The position numbers were made by a program, and so were the translations under genes. A stretch of 18,315 nucleotides of DNA from Candidatus Scatosoma pullistercoris (GTDB taxonomy: Bacteria > Bacillota > Clostridia > Christensenellales > Borkfalkiaceae), in NCBI GenBank assembly GCA_018714725.1, contig DVMZ01000143.1, positions 1-18,315 of the forward strand, in the 5' to 3' direction. Within the stretch, counting starts at the first letter, position 1, and each line of letters begins with the position of its first letter. The notes beneath the pieces are model-generated. The model did no database searches and was not told where the DNA came from. It saw nothing but the letters and a program-made list of their open reading frames with translations. Below, in pieces: positions 1-6,866 of this stretch.

Positions 1-61
1 GATACCGGAGCAGATAAATTATTTTTGCAGGCTTTGCGGGGAAGGGCGAAACGGACAAGCG

Positions 62-372
62 GCTTTTGTAAATTTTGTGTCGGCGGGAGGGATTTGATTT
101 TCCCGTACCCTGTGCGGGCGGGATCGCGGATTTTTTTTGTGAAAGTTTTTTGCGCGGCATTTGCAGGGGCGAAAAATTCTTGTTTCCCGCAAAGATTTTC
201 GCACGGGACGGACAGCCCGTAATGCTGTTTTTGGAAAATTTTTTATGCGGCGGGAATCATAATTGCGATTTTTCCGTTAAACTTTCATGCGGCGCGGAGG
301 AGGCAGGTTGGTTTTTTGTAAAAGTTTTTGCGCGAGAGGGGCGGGGTTCCGGCAAAATTTTCTCCGCGGCGA
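62..372. repeat. Degenerate T-run / GCG repeat region, no gene seen
   Basis: No convincing coding region was found in the first ~590 bases. The stretch holds about six or seven loosely related segments, each a T-rich run, a short A run, another T-rich run and then a GCG-rich block. Examples start near 62, 129, 179, 224, 263, 308 and 348. The segments around 129 and 308 are the most alike (T-run, GTRAAAGTTTTT, TGCGCG). Spacing is irregular, about 40 to 67 bases. Open frames through it encode only Phe/Lys/Arg/Gly-rich peptides without ribosome binding sites. It is probably decayed or compositional repeat DNA. Confidence 0.35.
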
Positions 373-398
373 AAAGGGTACAAACGGATGTCGCTCCC

Positions 399-502
399 CG
401 CGGTAGGGCGCGGGCAGGAATATTGTACCCCGCAGCAGGACAGCGCAAGCGGGGAATGCCATACCACGCGGTAGGGCAGGCGCGGGCAGGAATGCCGTAC
501 CT
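399..502. repeat. Three tandem copies of a 36-nt repeat
   Basis: Three adjacent imperfect units are visible: 399-430 (lacking 4 bases), 431-466 and 467-502. Each starts CGCRGYAGG, passes through GCGCRRGCRGG and ends AATRYYRTACC. A decayed fourth start may follow at 503. One frame reads as a peptide repeat of the type A-x-G-Q-x-x-x-G-M-P-Y, but no start codon with a ribosome binding site supports translation. The copies are directly adjacent with no unique spacers, so this is not a CRISPR array. Confidence 0.7.
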
Positions 503-588
503 CGCACGGGAGAAACATAAAAGTTCGGTTTTTTTTAATCCGAAAGGGCCGGTTTTGGAAAAACACGCAAAGCAGGCCGAAAAACGGC

Positions 589-621
589 AAAAAACAACCC
601 CCGCAAGACGTCTTACGGGGG
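589..621 (-). terminator. Strong intrinsic terminator of the RNA unit
   Basis: On the minus strand CCCCCG pairs with CGGGGG, extended inward by a U-G wobble and an AAG/CTT helix, giving a stem over 598-621. It is followed by the tail TTGTTTTTT (597-589). The plus strand also has a T-run just after the stem (624-628), so it could work in both directions. Confidence 0.85.
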
Positions 622-1018
622 ATTTTTGTTCCAGGAGATATTCAATTGTATGAGTCCTTGTTGTCAATCCGATCTCATATTCTATATCCGGATCAGTTCC
701 AGGCTGCGGTGTCCTCTGTTTTCCGCGCTGTTTGCCGTTGCCCACGAGATTCAGATTTTTACGGACTCCTTGATTTCACTGTACATTGGAGTAGCACCTC
801 ACTTCGATTTCTGCATAAAGGGTCTGGAATCTTCTGAACAAAATCATGTCTTTTCGATACCTCCTTTATTCTCGAAACCTTTCGGTTCGGTTGTTAATTG
901 CTGCGTCCCCGCAGCCACCGGGCCGATCGACTTCCGGCCGTCGAAGTTACTTGTTCATCGGTCTGAACTCCTTCTTTACTCAAAGACTCTGACGACACCA
1001 GATCCTCTTCGTCTTTTG
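598..1018 (-). ncRNA. Candidate structured RNA of unknown class, about 420 nt
   Basis: This unit is bounded by a near-consensus promoter and a strong terminator, but no convincing protein lies inside. Many short helices can be drawn on the minus strand. Near the 5' end: GACGA/UCGUC, a GCUGCG/CGCAGC hairpin with a GGGA loop, an outer CGGU/ACCG, and a CGAACC-GAAA-GG hairpin. In the 3' half: ACUCC/GGAGU, GCGG/CCGC, AUCCG/CGGAU enclosing AUAU/AUAU, and GAGAU..AUUG pairing with CAAU..AUCUC shortly before the terminator. I looked for hallmarks of tmRNA, RNase P RNA, SRP RNA, T-box and M-box and found none. It may be a free RNA, or a long leader that terminates before a gene left of the window. Transcription is well supported; function is unknown. 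Confidence 0.5.
776..847 (-). CDS. Possible 23-residue peptide within the RNA unit
   Basis: An ATG at 847 opens a 23-codon frame beginning MILFRRFQTLY and ending SNVQ, stop TGA at 776-778. A perfect AAAGGAGG sequence lies upstream, but 12 nt from the ATG, which is longer than usual. The same frame stays open for about 50 codons after the TGA, into the terminator. It could be a leader peptide or a relic; chance is also quite possible. An overlapping 11-codon frame starts at 786. No family was recognised. Confidence 0.2.
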   Translation of the reverse strand: MILFRRFQTLYAEIEVRCYSNVQ

Positions 1019-1025
1019 TACCCTT

Positions 1026-1053
1026 ATTATACCATAAATCCGGCGTTTGTCAA
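1026..1053 (-). promoter_or_regulatory. Sigma-A promoter of the candidate RNA
   Basis: On the minus strand TTGACA (1053-1048) and TATAAT (1031-1026) are separated by 16 bases. Both hexamers are perfect consensus. Transcription should start near 1018-1019 and run leftward. Confidence 0.85.
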
Positions 1054-1148
1054 GGGGGTTTTGAAAAATTTTTCGGAAAATTTTTTCCGGCGGACTGTAA
1101 AAGCCGGGAAATTATACGAAAAAGTACGGAAAATAATCCGGAAGACAA

Positions 1149-1187
1149 CAGGCTGTCGCCCGGAAATTTCTTCCGGGCGACAGCCTG
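1149..1187 (-). terminator. Perfect 17-bp hairpin after gerAC
   Basis: The arms 1149-1165 and 1171-1187 are perfectly complementary (CAGGCTGTCGCCCGGAA and its complement) around a 5-base loop. It lies 57 bases beyond the gerAC stop. The minus-strand tail, TTGTCTTCC, has few T residues, so it may be a weak terminator or an mRNA 3'-end stabiliser. A second small palindrome, CCGCAT-T-ATGCGG, sits beside it near 1190. Confidence 0.6.
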
Positions 1188-1243
1188 AACCGCATTATGC
1201 GGTGCCTTTTCGGAAAATGTCAGAGAAAGCTCCGAGGCAGGCG

Positions 1244-2566
1244 TCAGCGGATTCCCTCGAGCGAGACGGAAACGGTAAGCCGGAGCCGGTCGAGGATGTC
1301 TTCCCGGTAAGCGGGATAATAACGCGTGTTGAATTTCCGCAGGCGTTCGGTGACGCCGAAGAGATCGCAGCCGCTCAGCCGGCTCTTTTCAAATACGGAG
1401 AGAATCTGTTCTTTCAGCGAGTTTTCCGCGTCGGCAAACACTTCTTCGGGAACGGGATTGGTATCGGACAGTTCGGGCACCGTCTGTGCGAAAGAGACGT
1501 TTTCTATGCCGGCTACGGCGTTCACGCGGATGTCCAGCATGGCCGCGGCGTTTTTGTCCACGGCAAACCGTACGGACGAGGTGTTGTTTTTGATGTTGAG
1601 TGTATAGGGCACCCCGTCGCTTTCCGTCGTGTAAGCGGCCAGGCGGAGTTTATTGACGACGATGCAGTAGGCAAACGTCTCTTCGGGAGTCAGTTTCCCC
1701 ACCGCAACCCCGTCGTAAAAAAGCATGGTTTCTCCCGCGCTGAAAACTTTTTCTTCCGCTTGGGGCTGTGCGCTTCCGCTCTTTTCCGAACCGCTGACCG
1801 CGGCGGGCAGAGCTTCGGCCGCGCGAGGCTCGTCGGACCGGGAAGGGGAGAAAGCGCTTTTGTCTTTTCCGCCGCTTTGGCTTTCCCCGTTTTTGTTTTC
1901 GCCGCTTTGCGGCGCCTGAGATTCCCCGCCGGCGCCGTTCTGTGCGGAACCGTCGGAGGATTCCTGCAATTTTTCGGGTTTGAGGACGGGCAGGCTTCCG
2001 CTGCGCGCGGCGGAGAAATAGCCGATGGAAAATTCCCGCAGCGTGGAGGGCGCCACCGTGCCCACTTTTTCGGCGTGCGCGGACAGCACTTTGCCGGCGG
2101 CCACCGAAGAGATGGGGTCGATGGGGGTGGCGGTGTCGAGAATGGCCTTTGCGGTACCTTCGCACGCCGCCACCAGACAGCTGTCGGACATATATTCATC
2201 CCGCAAAAAGAAATCCAGCGCGTCGAATACGTTGTGTTTCACCGTCTCTTCGCCGAGCACGATCAGTTTGCAGAACACCAGTTTGGGATACCAGCCCGTC
2301 TTGACGTTGATCTGATTGAGTGCGTCCGCCACCGTGCCGCCGCGGCTTTCCAGCTGTACCGCGCCCGCTTCCTTGCCCTGCGCGGAGGACTGCGGAACGG
2401 CGATCTGCGCGGTTACGATGAATTCCGTATCTTCGCGGTCGATTCCCACCGCGAGGATCAGCGCGCTTTTCTGAATGTCGATGAGCCCGAAATCGTTGGA
2501 AAAGTAGAAAAAGAGCAGCAATGCGGTGAGGACGAGATAATATCTTACGGCATGTTTACTGTGCAT
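1244..2566 (-). CDS. gerAC: Ger(x)C family spore germination protein, GerAC type
   Basis: Third subunit of a GerA-type germinant receptor; family members sit on the outer face of the spore inner membrane. The product is 440 residues. The start at 2566 (MHSKHAVRYY) has AGGAGG 6 bases upstream and overlaps the end of gerAB by 11 bases, so translation is coupled. Residues about 9-22 form one hydrophobic segment, followed by GLIDIQKSALILAVGID, which matches the conserved N-terminal family region. The C-terminus (SGCDLFGVTERLRKF, then a beta-rich end) matches the GerAC C-domain. Two points are unusual. The lipobox cysteine of the usual GCWD motif is absent, and no Cys lies in the first 100 or so residues. 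A long Ser/Gly/Glu/Lys-rich low-complexity segment is inserted at roughly residues 210-295. Family assignment is confident; the membrane anchoring mode is inferred. Confidence 0.9.
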   Translation of the reverse strand: MHSKHAVRYYLVLTALLLFFYFSNDFGLIDIQKSALILAVGIDREDTEFIVTAQIAVPQSSAQGKEAGAVQLESRGGTVADALNQINVKTGWYPKLVFCKLIVLGEETVKHNVFDALDFFLRDEYMSDSCLVAACEGTAKAILDTATPIDPISSVAAGKVLSAHAEKVGTVAPSTLREFSIGYFSAARSGSLPVLKPEKLQESSDGSAQNGAGGESQAPQSGENKNGESQSGGKDKSAFSPSRSDEPRAAEALPAAVSGSEKSGSAQPQAEEKVFSAGETMLFYDGVAVGKLTPEETFAYCIVVNKLRLAAYTTESDGVPYTLNIKNNTSSVRFAVDKNAAAMLDIRVNAVAGIENVSFAQTVPELSDTNPVPEEVFADAENSLKEQILSVFEKSRLSGCDLFGVTERLRKFNTRYYPAYREDILDRLRLTVSVSLEGIR

Positions 2567-3860
2567 GCGACGCCTCCTCAAGTCCGTTTTTCCCGCCGTC
2601 CGGCTTTGCGCTGACGGAAATTTCCGCTTTTGCAGAGGTTTTGCCGGCGGTTCCGGTCTCTTTTGCGGGCAGGGCACCGATGCCCGGCTTTTGTTTCTGC
2701 GCCTTTTCTTTGTTCAGGGCCTGCGGGGTCTCGTTCCCGGAATGTCCGGAGGTCCCGGCGTTCCCTGTTCCCTTTTTCCGGCGCAGGAACAGGCACAGCA
2801 GAGGAATGACGTCGGCAAACAGCAGGAACACCCAGAACAGCCGCAGGGAAATGGCGTAGTACAGCGCGTTGTAATGTTTGGCGAACAGCAGGGTGTAGAC
2901 GAACAGCAGACCGTTGAGTACTGCGGAAACGGGAAGCTGCTTTTCCGTGCCGATCGCCCGCGTGAAACAGAGTACGGCCGATTGCAGGACAAAGCTGTAA
3001 TAAAACAGCAGTACGATGGTCATCAGGTAGATGAGCAAAAGGTCGAATCTGCCGACGACGGAGAGGGCAGGGAAGTACTGAGCGGTCTTGACAAAGGCAA
3101 ATTCCTGCCGCGGCGCGATCGGTCCGAAGATGCCGTAGAACACGGCGAGGAAAAAGAGTACGAACCCCGCGCCCCCGCCGTAGGAAAGCATGATCTTTTT
3201 CGCGTCGCCTTTGCGGTAGCGGTAGGCGTCGAGCAGGGGGAGAATCAGCGCGGTATCCGAAAAATGCCCGAGCGTTTCGAGAAAGCCGGTGGCGGTGGAG
3301 CGGAAGGGGGTGCCGAAAACGGGCAGCAGATTGGTAAAATCCGCCGTGCCCACCGACAAAATCATCAATCCGACAAAGGAGATGAGGAAGAGGGGCATGC
3401 TGATGTCCGCGCTGCGCCCGAAGGCTTTGAGGTTCTTCGTGCAGACAAACCCGCTCAGCAGGAAAAACGCGCAGAAAATGCACATGGGCGGCGCCGTGTC
3501 GAAAAACGCCGTATAGACGAATCGTTCCAGATCGAGCAGCGGCTGTAAGGCGGAAAACGCAAAATAGACCGCATACAGCCCGTAGACGATTCTGGCCGCC
3601 GTTTTGCCCAGATTGTCGGAAATAAGTCCGAAGAATCCCCTGTCGCTGCGCGAGGCGAGAAAGAGGATCGCGGCCAGTACGCCCGCCTGCAGGAGATAGT
3701 GCCCGAGCGCGGGCAACAGCAGGTCTCCCTTTGCAAAATAGGAGAGCAAAGCGGGCATGGCCAGCAGTTTGGACGCCGGGATGAGAAAAGCGGCGAAAAA
3801 ACACATCTGCCGCCCGTTGAGCACGGGCGCGTCCTGCTGAATGGAATGGCCTTGGGTCAC
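2556..3860 (-). CDS. gerAB: Spore germination permease-like protein, GerAB type
   Basis: Second subunit of the germinant receptor. In this family it is a polytopic inner-membrane protein of the amino acid/polyamine/organocation superfamily and is thought to bind the germinant. The start is GTG at 3860 with AAGGAGG 9 bases upstream; its GTGA overlaps the gerAA stop. The product is 434 residues with about ten hydrophobic segments over residues ~19-365, for example MCFFAAFLIPASKLLAMPAL and VFLLFADVIPLLCLFL. GerAB proteins are usually about 360-370 residues. The extra ~65-residue C-terminal tail is rich in Lys, Gly, Ala, Ser and Glu and looks disordered. The tail also contains the ribosome binding site for gerAC. 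The germinant cannot be predicted from sequence. Confidence 0.92.
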   Translation of the reverse strand: MTQGHSIQQDAPVLNGRQMCFFAAFLIPASKLLAMPALLSYFAKGDLLLPALGHYLLQAGVLAAILFLASRSDRGFFGLISDNLGKTAARIVYGLYAVYFAFSALQPLLDLERFVYTAFFDTAPPMCIFCAFFLLSGFVCTKNLKAFGRSADISMPLFLISFVGLMILSVGTADFTNLLPVFGTPFRSTATGFLETLGHFSDTALILPLLDAYRYRKGDAKKIMLSYGGGAGFVLFFLAVFYGIFGPIAPRQEFAFVKTAQYFPALSVVGRFDLLLIYLMTIVLLFYYSFVLQSAVLCFTRAIGTEKQLPVSAVLNGLLFVYTLLFAKHYNALYYAISLRLFWVFLLFADVIPLLCLFLRRKKGTGNAGTSGHSGNETPQALNKEKAQKQKPGIGALPAKETGTAGKTSAKAEISVSAKPDGGKNGLEEASHAQ

Positions 3861-5581
3861 GTTCGGGTTCCTCCTTGTTCTTGATTTTTTGCCTTCTTCG
3901 GGCTGTCGTTCTTCCGATTGCCGTTCATCGCGTGGCGTTTGGGCGTTTCGCCCTTTCCGGGTTCGCCGTCCCCGGTCTCTCCCGTTTCCTTTGCCGCCGC
4001 GTCGCAGGGCTGCGTCTGTCCTTCGGCGGCGCGGTTTTTCGGGGAATCGGAAGGAGTATCGGAAGAGAAGTCGGAGGAGCGGAGCCGTACGCGGTTGGGA
4101 CTGCGGAAGAGGGCGGGGCGCTCTTTCAGGCTCTGCATGTTGTATTTGACGAGGGCGTCTTTGAGGTCGTGGGGGACGAGAGGGGTGAAGGGGGCGAGAA
4201 GGGGCATGCCGAACGCGTCCGCGCTGAGCAGATAGTAAAGGAGAAAAGCGCCCAGAAGCACGATGCCGAACGGGCCGATGCTTCCCGCCACCAGCAAAAA
4301 CAGCCAGCGGAGGATACTGCCCGCCTCAATGAAATTGGGCACCGTGTAAAGGCAGATCCCGGAAAACGCGACGATGATGATGGCGGGGGTGGACACGAAT
4401 CCCGCGGAGACGGACGCTTCCCCGAGCACCAGCGCGCCGACGACGGACAGCGCCATGCCGACGTATTTCGGCATCCGGATACTCGCCTCTTTGAGCACTT
4501 CCAGCACCAGCAGGACGAGAAACATTTCCAGGCTCGGCGACAGAGGCAGGCCCTGAATGCTGCTGGCGATGGTCAGAGTGAGCCCCAGGGGGATCAGCTG
4601 CATTTTGAAAAGCTGAGAACTGACATAAAATGCGGGCAGCAGGAGCGAGATGAACACCGCGACAAACCGGATGGCGCGAAGAATGGTGGCCATAAAGGGG
4701 GAGACGTAGTAATCTTCTCCGCTCTGAAAGTCTTCGAGAAAGATGAAGGGCGCGGTGAGGGCGATGGGGGAACCGTCCACAAAAATACCGATCCGGCCTT
4801 CCGCCAGTTTAGCGGCAAAGACGTCCGGTTTTTCCGTGGTGCCGATCTGCCGGAAGAAAGAATGCTTTCTGGGAACGAGGAAATCGGCGATATAGGAGGA
4901 ATCGGGAATATAATCGATATCGATCTCTCGGATACGCCGGACGATTTCGTCTTTGATTTTTGAATCGGAAATTCCTTCCAGCCAGCAGACCGCCACATTC
5001 GTTTCCGACCGCCTGCCCACTTTGGACATTTCAAACCGCAGATCGGGCGTTTTCAGACGCTTTCTCAAAAGCGCCATATTCGTTTTGATGTCCTCGATGA
5101 ACCCTTCCCTGGGTCCCTTGACGGCGACGTCGGTGGGCGGTTCCGCCACCGCGCGGACGGGCGGTTTTTTGGCGCCGACGATAAAGCCCTTTGCGATTCC
5201 GTCCACCAGAAACAGGCAGTTCCCGTCCAGGACTTCCTGAAAAAGAGTCTTTGGCTGCGTCTCTTCTTTGATTTCGGGGAACAGGAGGGTTTCCTTCACC
5301 TTTTCGGCGCCCGCTTCCCCGGATTGCCGCTCCCCTGCCCCGCCTTCCGCTTTTTCCTCCTGTACGTCGTCTTTCGACGTGCGCCCGTCCTCGAAAGCGA
5401 GGCGTTCGATCAGAGGCCGCGCGGCGAGATCGCCGAGAACCGCTTTGTCCACCAGCCCGTCCGCGTAGACGGCGGCGCATTCGGTGCCGCTCTGCGTGCG
5501 GAAACGATAGACGATGATGTCTTCGGCGGGCAGAGCGTCTTTGATGAAACTGATATTTTCCTGAAGTTTTTCCGTCAGCAT
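3857..5581 (-). CDS. gerAA: Spore germination receptor protein, GerAA type
   Basis: First subunit of the germinant receptor, membrane-bound in the spore inner membrane. From the proposed ATG at 5581 it has 574 residues, versus about 480-500 for most relatives. The N-terminal start MLTEKLQENISFIKDAL fits the family N-domain, with VYADGLVDK near 38-46. The second soluble region (GPREGFIEDIKTNMALLRKR, 157-174; GRIGIFVDGSP, 262-272) and the membrane core (about 300-460, including SIQGLPLSPSLEMFLVLLVLE) are typical. A charged Glu/Gly/Lys insert lies at ~65-112, and a polar tail of ~75 residues ends the protein. The start is uncertain: there is no good ribosome binding site. A GTG two codons upstream, or an in-frame ATG at 5776, are alternatives, but the latter lies beyond a terminator. 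It is coupled to gerAB by a 4-base overlap. Confidence 0.9.
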   Translation of the reverse strand: MLTEKLQENISFIKDALPAEDIIVYRFRTQSGTECAAVYADGLVDKAVLGDLAARPLIERLAFEDGRTSKDDVQEEKAEGGAGERQSGEAGAEKVKETLLFPEIKEETQPKTLFQEVLDGNCLFLVDGIAKGFIVGAKKPPVRAVAEPPTDVAVKGPREGFIEDIKTNMALLRKRLKTPDLRFEMSKVGRRSETNVAVCWLEGISDSKIKDEIVRRIREIDIDYIPDSSYIADFLVPRKHSFFRQIGTTEKPDVFAAKLAEGRIGIFVDGSPIALTAPFIFLEDFQSGEDYYVSPFMATILRAIRFVAVFISLLLPAFYVSSQLFKMQLIPLGLTLTIASSIQGLPLSPSLEMFLVLLVLEVLKEASIRMPKYVGMALSVVGALVLGEASVSAGFVSTPAIIIVAFSGICLYTVPNFIEAGSILRWLFLLVAGSIGPFGIVLLGAFLLYYLLSADAFGMPLLAPFTPLVPHDLKDALVKYNMQSLKERPALFRSPNRVRLRSSDFSSDTPSDSPKNRAAEGQTQPCDAAAKETGETGDGEPGKGETPKRHAMNGNRKNDSPKKAKNQEQGGTRT

Positions 5582-5592
5582 TTTCACACAGG

Positions 5593-5622
5593 AAGTATGT
5601 TTCTTTTTGAAAAATCTATGTG
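5593..5622 (-). promoter_or_regulatory. Possible forespore (sigma F/G) promoter of the ger operon
   Basis: On the minus strand CACATA (5622-5617) and CATACTT (5599-5593) are separated by 17 bases. This resembles sigma-G type sites (-35 GHATR, -10 CATNNTA), which control germinant receptor operons in known spore formers. The -10 box would put transcription start only about 5 bases before the gerAA ATG, which would fit the missing ribosome binding site but is unusual. No sigma-A promoter is evident in this gap. Confidence 0.3.
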
Positions 5623-5680
5623 TATATGTCTGTCCGCCCGCCGTTTCTCCTTTTTGCGGGTTGTTTTTTGGCGTCCGGGC

Positions 5681-5710
5681 AGAAAAGACCCCGCGCCTGA
5701 CGGCGCGGGG
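5681..5710 (-). terminator. Terminator after the unrecognised membrane protein gene
   Basis: The minus strand reads CCCCGCGCC, a 4-base loop, GGCGCGGGG, then TCTTTTCT. The 9-bp stem is perfect (5702-5710 with 5689-5697). It separates the upstream 5818-6411 gene from the ger operon. Confidence 0.85.
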
Positions 5711-5778
5711 CGTGCGGCATGCTTCCGGACGGAATCTGAAAGGGATCCCGACGATAAGTTGCGGATTCCGTTTCAAAA

Positions 5779-5812
5779 TCCGGAATCCGGAATTCGGAAT
5801 CCGGCTCCGGAA
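5779..5812. repeat. Heptanucleotide tandem repeat (TCCGGAA), about five units
   Basis: TCCGGAA occurs at 5779-5785 and 5786-5792, then as TTCGGAA (5793-5799), TCCGGCT (5800-5806) and CCGGAA (5807-5812). It lies in the 3' untranslated stretch between the stop codon at 5818 and the terminator. TCCGGA is self-complementary, so the array can also fold. Confidence 0.75.
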
Positions 5813-5817
5813 GCCGC

Positions 5818-6411
5818 TTACAGCTGCGGATACCGACGGACGGCGTCCGCCAGCTTCGCAAAGGCGGAAAACTCGGCCTCCGGAGTTTGGGGGAGATAGC
5901 GCGCGAGAATTTCGCTTGTTTCCTCAAAGCTGTTTTCGGCCGTTTCCGCGGGCGCGGCGAGCTCGGCCGCGGCTTCGCTCAGCTGCGGTTCTTCCAGGCA
6001 GTCGGAGAGGAGCTGCCGGAATACGGCGCGCCGGAGCGCGGCGACGAGGTCGGTTTCTCCTGCCGGAGCCGGCGCATTTTCCTCTGTCCCGGCCGCGGAG
6101 GTTTTCGGGAAGAGGTCTTTCAGGGAGCGGAGCGCCACGGCGGTCAGACCGGTGCCGAACCCGCGCTGAGCGATCAGCGCGGCGCTTTCGCCGGGAGAAG
6201 AAAAATCCCGGACGAATACGGAAAACCAGATCGCATACAGAAGTATGCCTAGCACGAACGGCACGCCCGCGAGGGTTTTCGCGGGGAGCTGTTTCCCGTA
6301 TTTTTCAAGCAGTTTTCCGGTCAGCGCGCTGAGGACGCTGTTGAGAAATCCGAGCGCGATGATGTCCAGGCCGCACTCGTGCAGAAAATTTACGAATCGA
6401 ACAAAAGTCAT
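5818..6411 (-). CDS. Unrecognised small membrane protein
   Basis: This 197-residue product was not recognised. The start is well supported: AAAGGAGG lies 6 bases before the ATG at 6411, and a consensus promoter lies further upstream. Hydrophobic stretches at about residues 14-35 and 47-68 (AGVPFVLGILLYAIWFSVFV) suggest two membrane segments with a short basic loop between (KLLEKYGKQLPAK). The rest, about 70-197, is Ala/Glu-rich, mostly acidic and predicted helical, and probably soluble. It has its own promoter and terminator, so it is a single-gene unit between argH and the ger operon. No enzyme motif was seen. A link to sporulation is only guilt by proximity, and the sigma-A type promoter argues against forespore-specific expression. 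Confidence 0.75.
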   Translation of the reverse strand: MTFVRFVNFLHECGLDIIALGFLNSVLSALTGKLLEKYGKQLPAKTLAGVPFVLGILLYAIWFSVFVRDFSSPGESAALIAQRGFGTGLTAVALRSLKDLFPKTSAAGTEENAPAPAGETDLVAALRRAVFRQLLSDCLEEPQLSEAAAELAAPAETAENSFEETSEILARYLPQTPEAEFSAFAKLADAVRRYPQL

Positions 6412-6518
6412 GCGTGTCCTCCTTTCTCGAATTTTTCCGTTCGGAAAGGGGTACAGAACCGTCGCCTTCTGTGCCCGTTCGCAATGGGCGGTGTCCCGCC
6501 CGGGTCCGTCGCGGGGCT

Positions 6519-6546
6519 ATTATACCACGGATTTTCCCGTTGTCAA
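6519..6546 (-). promoter_or_regulatory. Sigma-A promoter of the unrecognised membrane protein gene
   Basis: TTGACA (6546-6541) and TATAAT (6524-6519) are both perfect with a 16-base spacer on the minus strand. The architecture matches the promoter at 1026-1053, including TGG before the -10 box. The leader to the ATG at 6411 would be about 100 bases. Confidence 0.85.
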
Positions 6547-6694
6547 GAGCTCACTGCCAACTTTTTTTACTCGCGGAGAAGGGGCGCCGGACGATCATCG
6601 GCTCTCCGGGAGGAAGAAACGGCTTGCCGGGGCGTTTTTTTGCGGGCTCAGCGCTGTTTTCCCGCTTTTTGCCCGCGTTTCGGACGAAACGAAA

Positions 6695-6724
6695 GCCGCC
6701 CCTCCGGTTTGCCGGAGGGGCGGC
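6695..6724 (-). terminator. Intrinsic terminator after argH
   Basis: A perfect 13-bp stem (GCCGCCCCTCCGG with its complement; 6695-6707 and 6712-6724) closes a 4-base loop. The minus-strand tail is TTTCGTTTCGT. The plus-strand side carries a six-T run at 6729-6734, but no plus-strand gene precedes it. It ends the argH transcript about 140 bases after the stop. Confidence 0.8.
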
Positions 6725-6866
6725 GGAATTTTTTGGTTTGTATCGGGTGCGGATTTACCCGGATTTACGCAAATTTCCCCGATTTATGCGGGGTGCGCGG
6801 TTTTATAGGAAACAGTCGGACGTGACTGTCCGGCGGCAAATCCCGCGCGGAAGAGAAGCGGCAGGC

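Noticed and set aside
399..502. CRISPR array
   Set aside because: The 36-nt units are directly adjacent, with no unique spacers, and no cas gene is near.
626..2614. 662-codon open frame on the plus strand opposite gerAC and the RNA unit
   Set aside because: It is the complement of a well-supported gerAC gene, runs through its own promoter-terminator neighbourhood and gives a peptide without recognisable domains. Long antisense frames are common in G+C-rich genes.
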